A DNA stretch of 62,106 nucleotides from a virus, in the IMG/VR virus record IMGVR_UViG_3300026530_000001, positions 1 to 62,106 of that record. One strand, given 5' to 3'. The notes beneath the pieces are model-generated. The model was not told the origin of the DNA, made no database searches, and saw nothing but the letters and a program-made list of their open reading frames with translations. Position 1 is the stretch's first letter; every line of letters begins with the position of its first letter. This document shows positions 1-7,654 of this stretch, one piece after another. The translations under genes and the position numbers were made by a program.

Positions 1-99
1 ACTGCGAGAGCGGTTTGAAAAGTCAGCGGCGGCTCAGGATAGCAATGGCGCGATCAAAAGTGGAGTCGTCAACATTAGCGTAGCGAAACGTCGTCACGA
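1..99. repeat. Terminal direct repeat, left copy (circle junction)
   Basis: This stretch is identical base for base to 62008-62106. Overlapping the copies closes the sequence into a circle of 62,007 bp. It lies at the 3' end of the integrase gene and inside the 3' part of the excisionase-like gene that starts at 61862. A repeat this short, falling inside two genes, looks like the overlap left when a circular molecule is assembled and cut, rather than a true packaging repeat. That interpretation is inference. Confidence 0.95.
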
Positions 100-1111
100 T
101 GGAAGAGTGGCCCAGAATGCGTGACACCTCAGCCAGTGGAAACCCGCCCTGCACTAATCGAGTGGCGCATGTATGTCTCAGGTCGTGGAACTTCAAATCT
201 TTGATGTCGGCAATCCGTTTAGCGGTCGCCCAGGATCGCTTTACTGTGTCGGTGATGCCAAACACTCGCGTCGCCGCATCGCGTTGCGGCAAGCCTTTAA
301 GTTCTTTCAGTAATCGGGGAGTAATCGGGACCGCTCGCGCCCGCAAGGTTTTAGTGTTCATAGCGTGGATGTTGATGCGATTGTTTTCAAAGTCAACGTC
401 GCGCCAGCGCAGCGAAAGAATCTCGCCCCGCCTCATGCCGGTATCGAGCGCACATATGATGATCGCCCGTAGCCGCTCGCGCGGACCGTCGCAAGCATCC
501 AGTAACAAGTCCTCTTCGGCGCGCGAGATTACGCGAGTGCGTTTCGTTTCGTCGGAGGTAGAGATGATCGTATCGGAGCCTGAGAACGGATGCCGGAGTA
601 TCCAGCCTTCGCGGAAAGCAATACTCAGCATTCTACGAAGCACCGTTAATTCCCTGTTCACGGTTGCGATTGATCGTTGCCGTGAGGGCGCTTTCTTAAA
701 CTTTACTTTCGCGTCGAGACGGCTGGCCCTGAATTGAAGGATATCGCCGTGCGTGATTGATCGAAGACGTTTAGAACCAAAATGACTTGTCAACACTTCA
801 ACGATTCGCTTCACTTCGGTATGGGACCGGAGGCCGCTTATCTTTCGGCTCTCAATGAATTGGGCGGGCGTGGCATAGCGTTCTTTGTAGTGTTTGGCGA
901 GTTGTGCAAATGTGAGGCGCGACGAATCGAGCGAGTCTTCGCCGCGCTCTTCAATCTCGCTCAGAAGCTCTTTGATGAGCTGGCGCGCGTGAGTTCGACT
1001 GAAGGCTTTGCGCTTAACGTCGCGTCGTTTTCCAAACTCATCGGTGAAGGTGATGCGGGCGAATATCTGCCCGTTAGATTTGAAGATCGATCCGGTACGA
1101 GGTCGGCCCAT
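23..1111 (-). CDS. int: Tyrosine recombinase integrase
   Basis: Phage integrase of 362 residues that would recombine attP with the host attB. The N-terminal region (about 1-60) is a basic arm-binding segment, a SAM-like core-binding domain follows (about 65-170), and the catalytic domain starts near 195. The expected catalytic set is visible: Arg227 in TGMRRGE, Lys254 in NTKT, His309 and Arg312 in HDLRH, His335 in LGHSS and the nucleophile Tyr344 in FRYAN. The length is normal and the gene looks intact. It reads leftward, away from the attP-like tRNA remnant at 1277-1318. A promoter with 17-bp spacing lies at 1149-1177. Its 3' end overlaps the convergent excisionase-like gene by about 100 bp once the circle is closed. 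Confidence 0.96.
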   Translation of the reverse strand: MGRPRTGSIFKSNGQIFARITFTDEFGKRRDVKRKAFSRTHARQLIKELLSEIEERGEDSLDSSRLTFAQLAKHYKERYATPAQFIESRKISGLRSHTEVKRIVEVLTSHFGSKRLRSITHGDILQFRASRLDAKVKFKKAPSRQRSIATVNRELTVLRRMLSIAFREGWILRHPFSGSDTIISTSDETKRTRVISRAEEDLLLDACDGPRERLRAIIICALDTGMRRGEILSLRWRDVDFENNRINIHAMNTKTLRARAVPITPRLLKELKGLPQRDAATRVFGITDTVKRSWATAKRIADIKDLKFHDLRHTCATRLVQGGFPLAEVSRILGHSSIVTTFRYANVDDSTFDRAIAILSRR

Positions 1112-1148
1112 TTATTCCACAAAAAACTACACAAACAGAGTGCGCGCG

Positions 1149-1177
1149 ATGCTACAATATCCCGCAGATTGCGGCAA
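1149..1177 (-). promoter_or_regulatory. Candidate sigma-70 promoter for integrase
   Basis: Read on the minus strand there is a -35 box TTGCCG (1172-1177), a 17-bp spacer and a -10 box TAGCAT (1149-1154). It sits 38 bp upstream of the integrase start, between the gene and attP. The boxes are near consensus, but expression was not tested. Confidence 0.45.
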
Positions 1178-1276
1178 GAAGTCGGAGCGTTAAGTGGTGA
1201 CGAGAACGGTTTTATCTTTGAACAGGCAGCAGGTCGCGGCAACGGTCCGCAGAGGGCCGCAGACGGCTTCCGAACC

Positions 1277-1318
1277 CTTTTAACCAGTGGGTCGCAGGTT
1301 CGAGTCCTGCTCGGCTCA
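1277..1318 (+). other. attP: attP core: 3' half of a tRNA-Lys(UUU) gene
   Basis: The sequence matches a bacterial tRNA-Lys from the anticodon loop to the discriminator base. It has loop CTTTTAA with anticodon TTT (1279-1281), the 3' side of the anticodon stem, a variable loop GGGTC, a perfect T-arm (GCAGG, TTCGAGT, CCTGC at 1294-1310), the acceptor 3' strand TCGGCTC and discriminator A1318. Upstream of 1277 the match is lost: no 5' anticodon stem, D-arm or acceptor 5' strand is present. This is the usual form of an attP crossover region that restores the 3' end of the host tRNA on integration. It lies 166 bp upstream of the integrase start. Confidence 0.85.
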
Positions 1319-1390
1319 ATTCCCTTCCCACTTAATTTCCACAAACTACGTCCGCAAACTAATCCCAAATTCAGCGCAGAGGTCTATCTA

Positions 1391-1567
1391 ATGGGCTGGG
1401 CAATCTTCATCGGCGGAATCTTATTGATCGCGGTGGTCGTCGTTTGCGTCCGCTATGCGATGCGTTCCACCGCGAAAGAGTGCGTCAACATTGCCTTAGC
1501 TCATGCCAGTGTAGAAGGAGTCGCGGAGAGGATCGCAGATGATATTCAAGAACGATTTGGAGTGTGA
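1391..1567 (+). CDS. Small single-pass membrane protein
   Basis: 58 residues. The N-terminus is one long hydrophobic helix (about residues 3-22), followed by a basic stretch and a soluble tail. The ATG is chosen because AGAGG lies about 8 bases upstream; the longer open frame runs back through attP and cannot be the gene. It is the first rightward gene after attP and is followed 3 bases later by a small zinc protein. No family recognised. Confidence 0.6.
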   Translation: MGWAIFIGGILLIAVVVVCVRYAMRSTAKECVNIALAHASVEGVAERIADDIQERFGV

Positions 1568-1570
1568 AAG

Positions 1571-1732
1571 ATGAACGATCCTGAACGCTGTCCATTCTGC
1601 GGGACACCTTATAGCCAACGGAGTTGGGCTTGTGATCGACTGATGTGCAAAGAGCCAGCTTCCCTCGTCAGATATCCTGAGAAGGTTCCTGAAGCTGTTG
1701 GCGAAGAGAGGAAGGATAAAGAATTTGCTTAA
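1571..1732 (+). CDS. Small zinc-ribbon protein
   Basis: 53 residues with two cysteine pairs: CPFC at 7-10 and Cys21/Cys26. This is a rubredoxin-like knuckle pattern expected to bind one zinc ion. The C-terminus is charged. It starts 3 bases after the preceding membrane-protein stop, so the two are probably one transcription unit. Its last 65 bases overlap the convergent HNH gene. No specific function can be assigned. Confidence 0.55.
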   Translation: MNDPERCPFCGTPYSQRSWACDRLMCKEPASLVRYPEKVPEAVGEERKDKEFA

Positions 1733-2240
1733 CTGCCGAAACACCCACGTTGTATTCCCGCGCAAGCCGCGGAGCGCCACAGCGCCAAGGGATAAAGCGA
1801 CTGCGAATTTCACCGACTTGTCGGGCGGTCAGCTTGTGGCAGTGGCTCGGTTTTCTAAACGGCACGGATTCCGCGATGTTGGCGCTATGAGTGTCCCATC
1901 GAAGATTTATCAGGCGTGCATCTTCTCGTTTATGGTTATTGTGGCATCCGTCAAAAGCCTTACCAGTGCGCTTGGGACGTGGGCCTTTAAACGATTCCAG
2001 AACCAAGATGTGAACCAGCTTCTGAAAGCGACCCGCGTCATTGGTGAGGGTTACAGACGTATATCCCCGCGATGCTGGAGCGGGCGTCAGGAAGTTTGGT
2101 TCACGCCTTCTTTGGATTCCTCTGTATCCTCGAAACGTGCGTACGCGGCCAAGGCTGCTGACTTCATAATCGACAAACCCTTCGATTGGTCGCCATTCTT
2201 CGTTTTCAAGTTCTTCTGCGGTAAATTCTTGAGTAGCCAT
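1668..2240 (-). CDS. NUMOD4/HNH homing endonuclease
   Basis: 190 residues with three parts. An N-terminal NUMOD4 motif (EEWRPIEGFVDYEVSSLGR, about 14-32) is followed by an HNH_3-type core, where CHNNHKREDARLINLRWDT supplies the His/Asn metal-binding set near 99-117. A C-terminal helix-turn-helix of the kind used for target recognition lies at about 135-175. This is the standard layout of free-standing phage homing endonucleases. It reads against its neighbours and overlaps the end of the upstream zinc gene, consistent with later insertion. The start is preceded by AAGGAGAA. Confidence 0.88.
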   Translation of the reverse strand: MATQEFTAEELENEEWRPIEGFVDYEVSSLGRVRTFRGYRGIQRRREPNFLTPAPASRGYTSVTLTNDAGRFQKLVHILVLESFKGPRPKRTGKAFDGCHNNHKREDARLINLRWDTHSANIAESVPFRKPSHCHKLTARQVGEIRSRFIPWRCGAPRLAREYNVGVSAVKQILYPSSLRQQLQEPSQDI

Positions 2241-2377
2241 TGCGAGTTCTCCTTATCCGAGAATGAGTTTTGGCAAGGCTCGTTCGGTGGTTCGCGCCAT
2301 CGTTCGAGCCGTTCGTATTTTAACACGGAATCGGTGCGCCGCATTCCTTCCTTCGCAGGTGGTTGTGGCGCGTCGAT

Positions 2378-2409
2378 AAGGCTCGACCATCCCCATGTGG
2401 TCGGGCCTT
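2378..2409 (+). terminator. Strong hairpin, possible terminator
   Basis: AAGGC (2378-2382) and CGACCA (2384-2389) pair with TGGTCG (2398-2403) and GCCTT (2405-2409), leaving one 1x1 internal mismatch and an 8-base loop. Only a weak T-run (AAGTTTTG) follows on the plus strand. It lies in the 276-bp gap between the HNH gene and the rightward accessory operon and may isolate the two units. Confidence 0.4.
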
Positions 2410-2516
2410 CTAAGTTTTGAAGATTTAGGGATCGAAGCCACGGGCGTTCACGGACGACCGATTAGCAAGGGTTCGTGGCCCACTATTTGTTCGCAAAAGA
2501 AAGAGAAAGGAGCGAG

Positions 2517-2690
2517 ATGGCGGACACAATCGCAATAGAGAACGCGGTGAGGGGCCTTTACGAGTTCGGCCAGCGCATTGAGCAGCATCGAGACGCAGTT
2601 AGGGAGATGGAGCTAAAGCCAATCGCGGAACGGATCGCTAAGTTAGAAAGCGAAGAGGAGAGGGATGACACAACGAAGTTGGAGATGTGA
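2517..2690 (+). CDS. Small charged helical protein
   Basis: 57 residues, rich in Glu, Arg and Lys with heptad-like spacing, so probably a coiled coil. The start follows a clear AAAGGAG site 6-7 bases upstream. It is the first gene of a rightward run of small accessory genes and overlaps the next one by 26 bases. No family recognised. Confidence 0.6.
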   Translation: MADTIAIENAVRGLYEFGQRIEQHRDAVREMELKPIAERIAKLESEEERDDTTKLEM

Positions 2691-3264
2691 TGACGGCGCG
2701 CACAGTCGATGTTCGCAGATGTCTTGTCGCTGTTTCTGTCACTTGTTTGATCGGGACATCTTCAGGTTTGGCACTGGCATTAAATGGCTGGTGCAGACCT
2801 TGGTTCGAGCACCTTATTGCTATGTCCGGGAATCGTTTCCTCTGCGCCGTGATGTGACGTGTCGGCGGGCAATAACGAAGGCGCAGGGCGAGCGCGATCA
2901 ACGAATCCGCGATCTGAACGCGCAGCATCGAAAAGAAATGGAAGCGGAGCGCGCGCAACTCGACAATCTTTTGCCGAAACTTATCAAGGTGACCGGGGGC
3001 TATCAGCGCGACAAGTTTTCAGGACGTTTCACTGTAATGACCGCGCTGTCTGAGGACTTTGTTTATCAAGTGCTGTCGGGCTACGCAAGAGACAATCGCG
3101 CAATGGACTACGTCGGGGAGCGAATGGCCTATGACATCGTGCGGCAAATCAGAACGATAGACTTCTCAAGGGTGAGGGCGTTAGCGGAATTCGACAATGG
3201 CCATCGCGAACGAATTTCGTGGATGAACCCTGACGGGTTGGACTTTCCACCAACACGAACCTAG
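2665..3264 (+). CDS. Hypothetical protein with Cys-rich N-terminus
   Basis: 199 residues. The first 30 residues contain six cysteines and two histidines (for example CSQMSCRCFCH), resembling a compact zinc-binding segment. Residues about 70-105 form a charged coiled coil, and the remaining third looks like a folded alpha/beta domain. The ATG lies inside the previous gene and is preceded by AGAGGAGAGGG. A later start that drops the Cys-rich part is possible. Function unknown. Confidence 0.5.
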   Translation: MTQRSWRCDDGAHSRCSQMSCRCFCHLFDRDIFRFGTGIKWLVQTLVRAPYCYVRESFPLRRDVTCRRAITKAQGERDQRIRDLNAQHRKEMEAERAQLDNLLPKLIKVTGGYQRDKFSGRFTVMTALSEDFVYQVLSGYARDNRAMDYVGERMAYDIVRQIRTIDFSRVRALAEFDNGHRERISWMNPDGLDFPPTRT

Positions 3265-3295
3265 ACCGCGCAAGCGGCCAACAGAAGGGAGAGAG

Positions 3296-3529
3296 ATGGC
3301 GAAAACTGTGACGCTGCCGATTCAGGATGCCGACGGCGCAATTTGGGAAGTTCACAGCGACATTCTCGCTGATGAGGTTGGCGAGTTTATGTGTACTGCG
3401 TGCTTCACGGTTGATGATGCGATGCTGACTCAGCGGTATTTAATGCTGACTTCTCACGCGCAGCGGCTTGTTCAACGGTGCGTCGCTCGCATGGCGCTGT
3501 GCATTCACCGGTCAGAGGTCGAGCAATGA
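3296..3529 (+). CDS. Hypothetical protein
   Basis: 77 residues, with GAAGGGAGAG just upstream. It is mixed in character, with two cysteines (CTAC) and a helical C-terminal half. The stop overlaps the next start as ATGA, indicating translational coupling. No family recognised. Confidence 0.6.
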   Translation: MAKTVTLPIQDADGAIWEVHSDILADEVGEFMCTACFTVDDAMLTQRYLMLTSHAQRLVQRCVARMALCIHRSEVEQ

Positions 3530-3909
3530 CGCCTGAAAAGTTTTGCGCCGCGATGGATGAATGGGCGGCACTCATGTCCGATCAGTCGAGCGGTCGCATT
3601 GCTAACCGTGAAGAATTCGCCGCCGCATGGCGAACGGTGCGGCTTGCGATTGATAAGAGTTGCCTTTTGAGTCGCACGATTTATGGAGGCGAGAAGCCGA
3701 GCCAAACGCCGTGTCCCATTCACCAAGGCAAATGGTCGGGCTGTCATTTTGGCCGCATCCCTCAAGAATGGATCGACGCTGGATGCCGATGTTCCCAGCA
3801 CCGCTCATGCGAGTGCACAACGGGATGGCAACCAGACGAAGCGTGTGGGTGCGTTAGCAACGCGCAACTTGATGCGACCGTTTCGGCGCTTCCCACGATC
3901 TCTGAATAG
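3526..3909 (+). CDS. Cys/His-rich hypothetical protein
   Basis: 127 residues. The N-terminal half is helical. The C-terminal half holds a dense set of possible zinc ligands (CPIH, GCHFG, CRCSQH, CECTTG, CGC). The start is set by the ATGA overlap with the upstream gene. It sits among small genes with similar zinc-knuckle composition. Function unknown. Confidence 0.58.
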   Translation: MTPEKFCAAMDEWAALMSDQSSGRIANREEFAAAWRTVRLAIDKSCLLSRTIYGGEKPSQTPCPIHQGKWSGCHFGRIPQEWIDAGCRCSQHRSCECTTGWQPDEACGCVSNAQLDATVSALPTISE

Positions 3910-3925
3910 AAGGGTTCTGTGCAGC

Positions 3926-4033
3926 ATGCAAACTGAATACGAATGGAATTCAATCCCCCGCAGGCGACGGTACGGTAGAAGATTACTAATTTCTTTGGCT
4001 GTGGGGATGATTGCTTGGTGGTGGACGAAATGA
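3926..4033 (+). CDS. Micro membrane protein
   Basis: 35 residues: a basic segment (RRRRYGRR) followed by one hydrophobic helix ending WWWTK, as expected for a small inner-membrane protein with a cytoplasmic N-terminus. Its TGA overlaps the next ATG as ATGA, which supports translation. A Shine-Dalgarno site (GAAGGG) lies somewhat far upstream. No family recognised. Confidence 0.4.
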   Translation: MQTEYEWNSIPRRRRYGRRLLISLAVGMIAWWWTK

Positions 4034-4827
4034 ATGTCAGCAAAGCGCTTGGAAAAACGTTTAGTGAGGGTCGCAAGCGGCGTCAGCGAGAGGGCTTCGC
4101 GCGGCTAAAGGCAGAGGGCCGCAAGTTCGGGGCGCCCGCCCACCCTTTGACTCACACAGAGACGCGGGTGTGTCGGTTGCCGACGTGTGGTATTGAATTC
4201 CCTTTTCGAGTGCGCCCTAAAACCGATCCGAGAGCGGGGCGTTATTGTCGCCAGAAACATGCTGTTCAGCATATCGCTATCCTGCGAATGAAAGTACCGG
4301 ATGATTACGATCTGCTTCTCGATTTGTACGTTACGAAAAGAATGAGCACGCCGGAGATCGGAGAGATGTTTGACACGACCCACGGTGCAGTTCGGCACCG
4401 ATTGAAGTATTTGGGAATTCTCACGCGCAAGGTTGGACACTCAAGGCACGTGACCTGCAAAGTCGAGGGCTGTCGCGTTCCGGTCTTCAGACTAAAGCAT
4501 CCGCAAAACGGCAGCAACTACGGAACGAGATGCGAAAAGCATTATTGGGAGCATCGCAAGTTTCTTCGCGTGTCTTGGTACACACGAAAGCAGCAATCAC
4601 GGGGCAACATTCCTGACGCTATCTGCCGCGTCCTCGTGAGCGGCGTTAGTTCCAGCGCGGAGATCGCGAAGCGATTGGGCGTAACGACTAAAACTGTTTC
4701 GACCACAATAGGCCACCTCAGACGAAACGGAAGAGTCGAACCCGCCGATACGATCCGTAACACCAAAGACAGGATGACGCGCCTTTTGTGGCGACTCACG
4801 CAAGAGCGAGGGGAATTAGCAGCATGA
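4030..4827 (+). CDS. Multi-domain DNA-binding protein (zinc fingers plus two HTHs)
   Basis: 265 residues. After a basic N-terminus resembling the hinge of serine resolvases, a Cys/His cluster (CRLPTCG ... CRQKH) is followed by a homeodomain-like HTH (STPEIGEMFDTTHGAVRHRL). A second zinc cluster (CKVEGC ... CEKHYWEH) then precedes a C-terminal winged HTH (SSAEIAKRLGVTTKTVSTTI). No catalytic motif is visible, so a regulator or origin-binding protein is most likely. Start and stop are both ATGA overlaps with neighbours, placing it in one coupled operon with the ParB-like gene. Confidence 0.65.
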   Translation: MNVSKALGKTFSEGRKRRQREGFARLKAEGRKFGAPAHPLTHTETRVCRLPTCGIEFPFRVRPKTDPRAGRYCRQKHAVQHIAILRMKVPDDYDLLLDLYVTKRMSTPEIGEMFDTTHGAVRHRLKYLGILTRKVGHSRHVTCKVEGCRVPVFRLKHPQNGSNYGTRCEKHYWEHRKFLRVSWYTRKQQSRGNIPDAICRVLVSGVSSSAEIAKRLGVTTKTVSTTIGHLRRNGRVEPADTIRNTKDRMTRLLWRLTQERGELAA

Positions 4828-5678
4828 ACGCGAGCGAACGATTAACGACATCGCTATGGCCGAATCCTGACAATCCGCGCCGGGATATTAGAGACGATCC
4901 CGACTTCGCAGGATTCGTCGCGTCGATCAGAAGTGAGGGGATTATTCAGCCGCTTCTGATCCGAGACGATGGCATGATCTGGGCCGGGCATCGACGTCTC
5001 GAGGCCGCGCTGGAGGTTGGGCTAGAGCGCGTTCCTGTAATGGTTCTGGCCGACTCGGATAATCGCGTGCTCATACCGCTGATTGAAAATCTTCAGCGTT
5101 CCGATCTTGACGTGTTAGAGGTTGCGGAATATTTGAAGCAGTGCAGCCGCGCTCACGGAATGACTCTCACGGCAATATCGGAAGTCACAGGTATTAGCGC
5201 CTCTACGATTGGTAAATACATCAAGCTTGCCGAAGCGCCGCTTGAACTGCGCGAGCGGATCGACCGCGATGAGATTCCATTAACCGCGGCGTTTGAATTG
5301 CTACGCCACGATGAAGCGTTTATCAAAGACGTTGTGGCCACGCCGCGTCTCACCAAAAAGATTGTTCGTGAGCGCGCGCAGAGAGTTTCCCCGGTTGTTG
5401 TCGATCATGAGGATTCACAACCGCGGATTTCTGGAATGACCACCGGAAGAAGGCAGCGCTGTCCGACGGAGCGGCACGCGCACTTGCGACACGCGATCAC
5501 CACGGTCGAAGAGTTGCTATGCGCCGCTCCAGACGAGGCTTTTGCGGCTCGCTACACCCGATGGCTTAATTTAATGAAGACCGATCTTGCTGAATACAAA
5601 AGCGCACTTGAAGATCCGACATTTCGAGGTGCGGTAAACGCTTTCCAACGGCAACCGCTCATCAGGACGCGCGCATAG
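4824..5678 (+). CDS. ParB/RepB-like partition domain protein
   Basis: 284 residues. The N-terminal ParB/Srx-type domain contains the expected box: NPRRDIRDD, then GIIQPLLIR, then AGHRRLEAAL at about 56-65 (the GxRRxxA motif that binds CTP or phosphate in this family). It is followed by IENLQRSDLDVLE and a KorB-like HTH (LTAISEVTGISASTIGKYIK). No ParA partner is seen, so a role as regulator or nuclease-type accessory is as likely as partition. It is coupled to the upstream gene through ATGA. Confidence 0.82.
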   Translation: MNASERLTTSLWPNPDNPRRDIRDDPDFAGFVASIRSEGIIQPLLIRDDGMIWAGHRRLEAALEVGLERVPVMVLADSDNRVLIPLIENLQRSDLDVLEVAEYLKQCSRAHGMTLTAISEVTGISASTIGKYIKLAEAPLELRERIDRDEIPLTAAFELLRHDEAFIKDVVATPRLTKKIVRERAQRVSPVVVDHEDSQPRISGMTTGRRQRCPTERHAHLRHAITTVEELLCAAPDEAFAARYTRWLNLMKTDLAEYKSALEDPTFRGAVNAFQRQPLIRTRA

Positions 5679-5711
5679 TTCTGCAATCAACGGAGACGAT
5701 CCAAAGACGAA

Positions 5712-6083
5712 ATGAACACAATCCAACGAATCGAATTCACCGTCCCGATCCGCACTGTCAGTGAGATGAATTCCCGCGATCATTGGCGAGTAAAGAACGC
5801 TCGCAAGAAAGCACAGCAGGAAGAGGTTGCGATAGCGATGCACAACGCAATGGTTCGGAGCCGGATCGAACTGCCGTGCAGCGTAAGAATGATCCGCTAC
5901 GGCCAGAAGGCGCTCGATTCGGACAACCTCGCAAGTTCATTCAAGGGCTGTCAGGACGTGATCGCGCAGAAGCTCGGTGTTGATGACGGCGACACGGCAA
6001 AGGTGAAGTGGCTTTACGAACAACAACCGACTGGCACGCGGAACTATTTCGTTCGAGTTGAAATCTGTTCGATTGGACGTTAA
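5712..6083 (+). CDS. rusA: RusA-family Holliday junction endonuclease
   Basis: 123 residues, the usual length for RusA, which resolves four-way junctions as a dimer. The diagnostic acidic segments are present: LDSDNLASSFKGCQDVIAQ (about 67-85), with the conserved Asp and Asn, then DDGD at 92-95. It lies downstream of the ParB-like gene, separate from the main recombination block at 52.8-55 kb, where its substrates would be made. Confidence 0.8.
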   Translation: MNTIQRIEFTVPIRTVSEMNSRDHWRVKNARKKAQQEEVAIAMHNAMVRSRIELPCSVRMIRYGQKALDSDNLASSFKGCQDVIAQKLGVDDGDTAKVKWLYEQQPTGTRNYFVRVEICSIGR

Positions 6084-6096
6084 GGGAGTTCAGATA

Positions 6097-6345
6097 ATGG
6101 CAGACGCGATCACCAAAGCAGAATTGAAGATGCTGGAAAAGATGTTCGCCTCAGAGATCGAGCAGGCATGTCACCATAAGAGTCTGCCGCGCTGCTTTCA
6201 ATCGAAAGCAAAGATTCTCGACGTGATGAAAGATAAGGGATTGGTTGAGCCCGTCGAATTCACCTTGGGCGGCCGCTTCCCAGTGACGATTAGCGGTTGG
6301 GTGCTGACGCACTTAGGCCGCATGAGTTATTGCGAAACGTGTTGA
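6097..6345 (+). CDS. Hypothetical protein, possible winged helix
   Basis: 82 residues. Two predicted helices are followed by VMKDKGLVEPVEF, which resembles the recognition helix and wing of a small winged-helix protein. The start follows AAGGGAG. It is followed directly by a minus-strand terminator-like hairpin. Function unknown. Confidence 0.6.
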   Translation: MADAITKAELKMLEKMFASEIEQACHHKSLPRCFQSKAKILDVMKDKGLVEPVEFTLGGRFPVTISGWVLTHLGRMSYCETC

Positions 6346-6387
6346 AAAGCAAAAAGACGCCAGAGAGCTGATAACTCCCTAGCGTCT
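6346..6387 (-). terminator. Minus-strand intrinsic terminator
   Basis: AGACGC (6355-6360) pairs with GCGTCT (6382-6387), and further pairing inside the stem leaves a 7-base loop. Read leftward the stem is followed by TTTTTGCTTTT (6345-6355), a good U-tract; rightward there is none. No leftward gene lies between here and 8706, so it may block antisense transcription entering from the right. Confidence 0.5.
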
Positions 6388-6394
6388 GTCCTGA

Positions 6395-6429
6395 CCGTGC
6401 TATTTGAGTGCCAACGAAATCTAGCACGG
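6395..6429 (+). promoter_or_regulatory. Inverted repeat abutting the ribosome site of the 6445 gene
   Basis: CCGTGCTA (6395-6402) is perfectly inverted as TAGCACGG (6422-6429) around a 19-base spacer. The last two bases of the right arm are also the first two of the Shine-Dalgarno sequence GGAGGG (6428-6433) for the gene at 6445. Either an RNA hairpin that limits ribosome access or a repressor operator would fit. Confidence 0.4.
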
Positions 6430-6444
6430 AGGGCAAAGATAAAA

Positions 6445-7482
6445 ATGGGAACAGTTCACAAGATGGCTGCGGCGCAACTGGATCCGCCGCCGGAGAAATG
6501 GTTTCGCCGTGAGAAGGATGGCGGAATTGTCTTCGCGGGTGAGACCTATGAAGATCACGTTGACGCTTGGGGCGACGCGCAAGTCCAGGTTGATGCTGGG
6601 CTGTGGGGGCAAGCCCAGATCGCCGCTTCTCTTTCGACCAACTACAACGAGCGAACGGTGATGCGGTTTGCGCATGATGTCCACCGAAGCGCGGCGTGGA
6701 TTTGGCAATTAGCACGCACGTACCGTGCCTTCCCTGAAAAACAAAGTCGCCTTGATTATTTGAGTTTCAGCCACCATGTAGAGGCGGCGAAGGCCGGCAC
6801 TAGCGGGGCAAGGGTTAAGGATCCGGTGAAAGCTCTGAACAAGGCTCACGACAAGGAATGGAGCACCAGAGAACTCGCGGAATACGTGGAGACGGGCGTA
6901 GAGCCTGGGCTAAAGGTTCAGAAGACGGTGAAGCTGCCGCCAGAGCTTCAGAAGCTGTACGATCGAGCGGTCAGAGAGCATCTGGACGCCACGATCGGGG
7001 CGGTGAGGCAACAGGCCGAGACGCCGCCGGATCCATTGCTTGGCTCCGTGTACCGGAAGGTGATCGAGATCATGGAGTGGCAGCGCGACCGGAATCTCGA
7101 GACCGATTGCATGGCGATAATGAAAATCTTCACGGCGGAAGAGGGAGCGGAGTCGCCTGAATCAGTGAGCGACGATTACATTGCCGCATGGCTGAACTCG
7201 CACGGCTGGATCATGGGTGACGCGGAACTCGATTCTCGCCTTGAATTGCTGGTCAAGCTTCGGATGGTGAGGATGCAGTCACGAGAGGGCAGTCGCGGGC
7301 CAACGCAACGAGGATCTATTCCTATCGTGTACGCCGCTGATGACGGCTATGCCGAGATACTTGATCGCGTATCATTGAACCCGCGGGCTCCAGAAAGATT
7401 GCTGGCAATTCGGAAGGACTGGATTGCTAGATTGACGCGACATGCGCCTGAGCTGCTGCCGAAAGAATCCGTCGCCGCTTAA
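6445..7482 (+). CDS. Hypothetical DNA-associated protein
   Basis: 345 residues. The region from about 45 to 150 has the shape of a DUF3102/ParB-like helical domain: SLSTNYNERTVMRFAHDVHRS, then WIWQLARTYRAFP. A helical middle follows, and a winged-helix-like C-terminus contains SHGWIMGDAELDSRL and LVKLRMVRMQ. ATG 6445 is chosen because of GGAGGG 11 bases upstream; a longer form from about 6397 would start inside the inverted repeat. No catalytic motif is visible. Confidence 0.6.
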   Translation: MGTVHKMAAAQLDPPPEKWFRREKDGGIVFAGETYEDHVDAWGDAQVQVDAGLWGQAQIAASLSTNYNERTVMRFAHDVHRSAAWIWQLARTYRAFPEKQSRLDYLSFSHHVEAAKAGTSGARVKDPVKALNKAHDKEWSTRELAEYVETGVEPGLKVQKTVKLPPELQKLYDRAVREHLDATIGAVRQQAETPPDPLLGSVYRKVIEIMEWQRDRNLETDCMAIMKIFTAEEGAESPESVSDDYIAAWLNSHGWIMGDAELDSRLELLVKLRMVRMQSREGSRGPTQRGSIPIVYAADDGYAEILDRVSLNPRAPERLLAIRKDWIARLTRHAPELLPKESVAA

Positions 7483-7550
7483 TTGAAGATTCAGCCTATG
7501 GTGAGATAAATGATCGTCGAATAGATATACATTTAACGGGAATTATATAC

Positions 7551-7579
7551 TTGACTTCCCGCTTTCTTTCGTGTATAGT
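7551..7579 (+). promoter_or_regulatory. Near-consensus sigma-70 promoter
   Basis: The -35 box TTGACT (7551-7556), 17-bp spacer and -10 box TATAGT (7574-7579) lie in an AT-rich patch. They would start transcription near 7586, giving a leader of about 70 bases. The leader contains two hairpins: CCGAC/GTCGG (7603-7607/7617-7621) and GCTC-GAAA-GAGC (7625-7636). The latter is a GNRA tetraloop directly before the ribosome site AAAGGGAG. Confidence 0.8.
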
Positions 7580-7654
7580 CTCTTTTGTTAGGAAAACACA
7601 GGCCGACGCTGAATCAGTCGGGGCGCTCGAAAGAGCAAAAAGGGAGATAAAACA

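Noticed and set aside
1277-1318. Functional tRNA-Lys gene
   Set aside because: The 5' half (acceptor strand, D-arm, 5' anticodon stem) is missing, so it can only be the attachment-site remnant.
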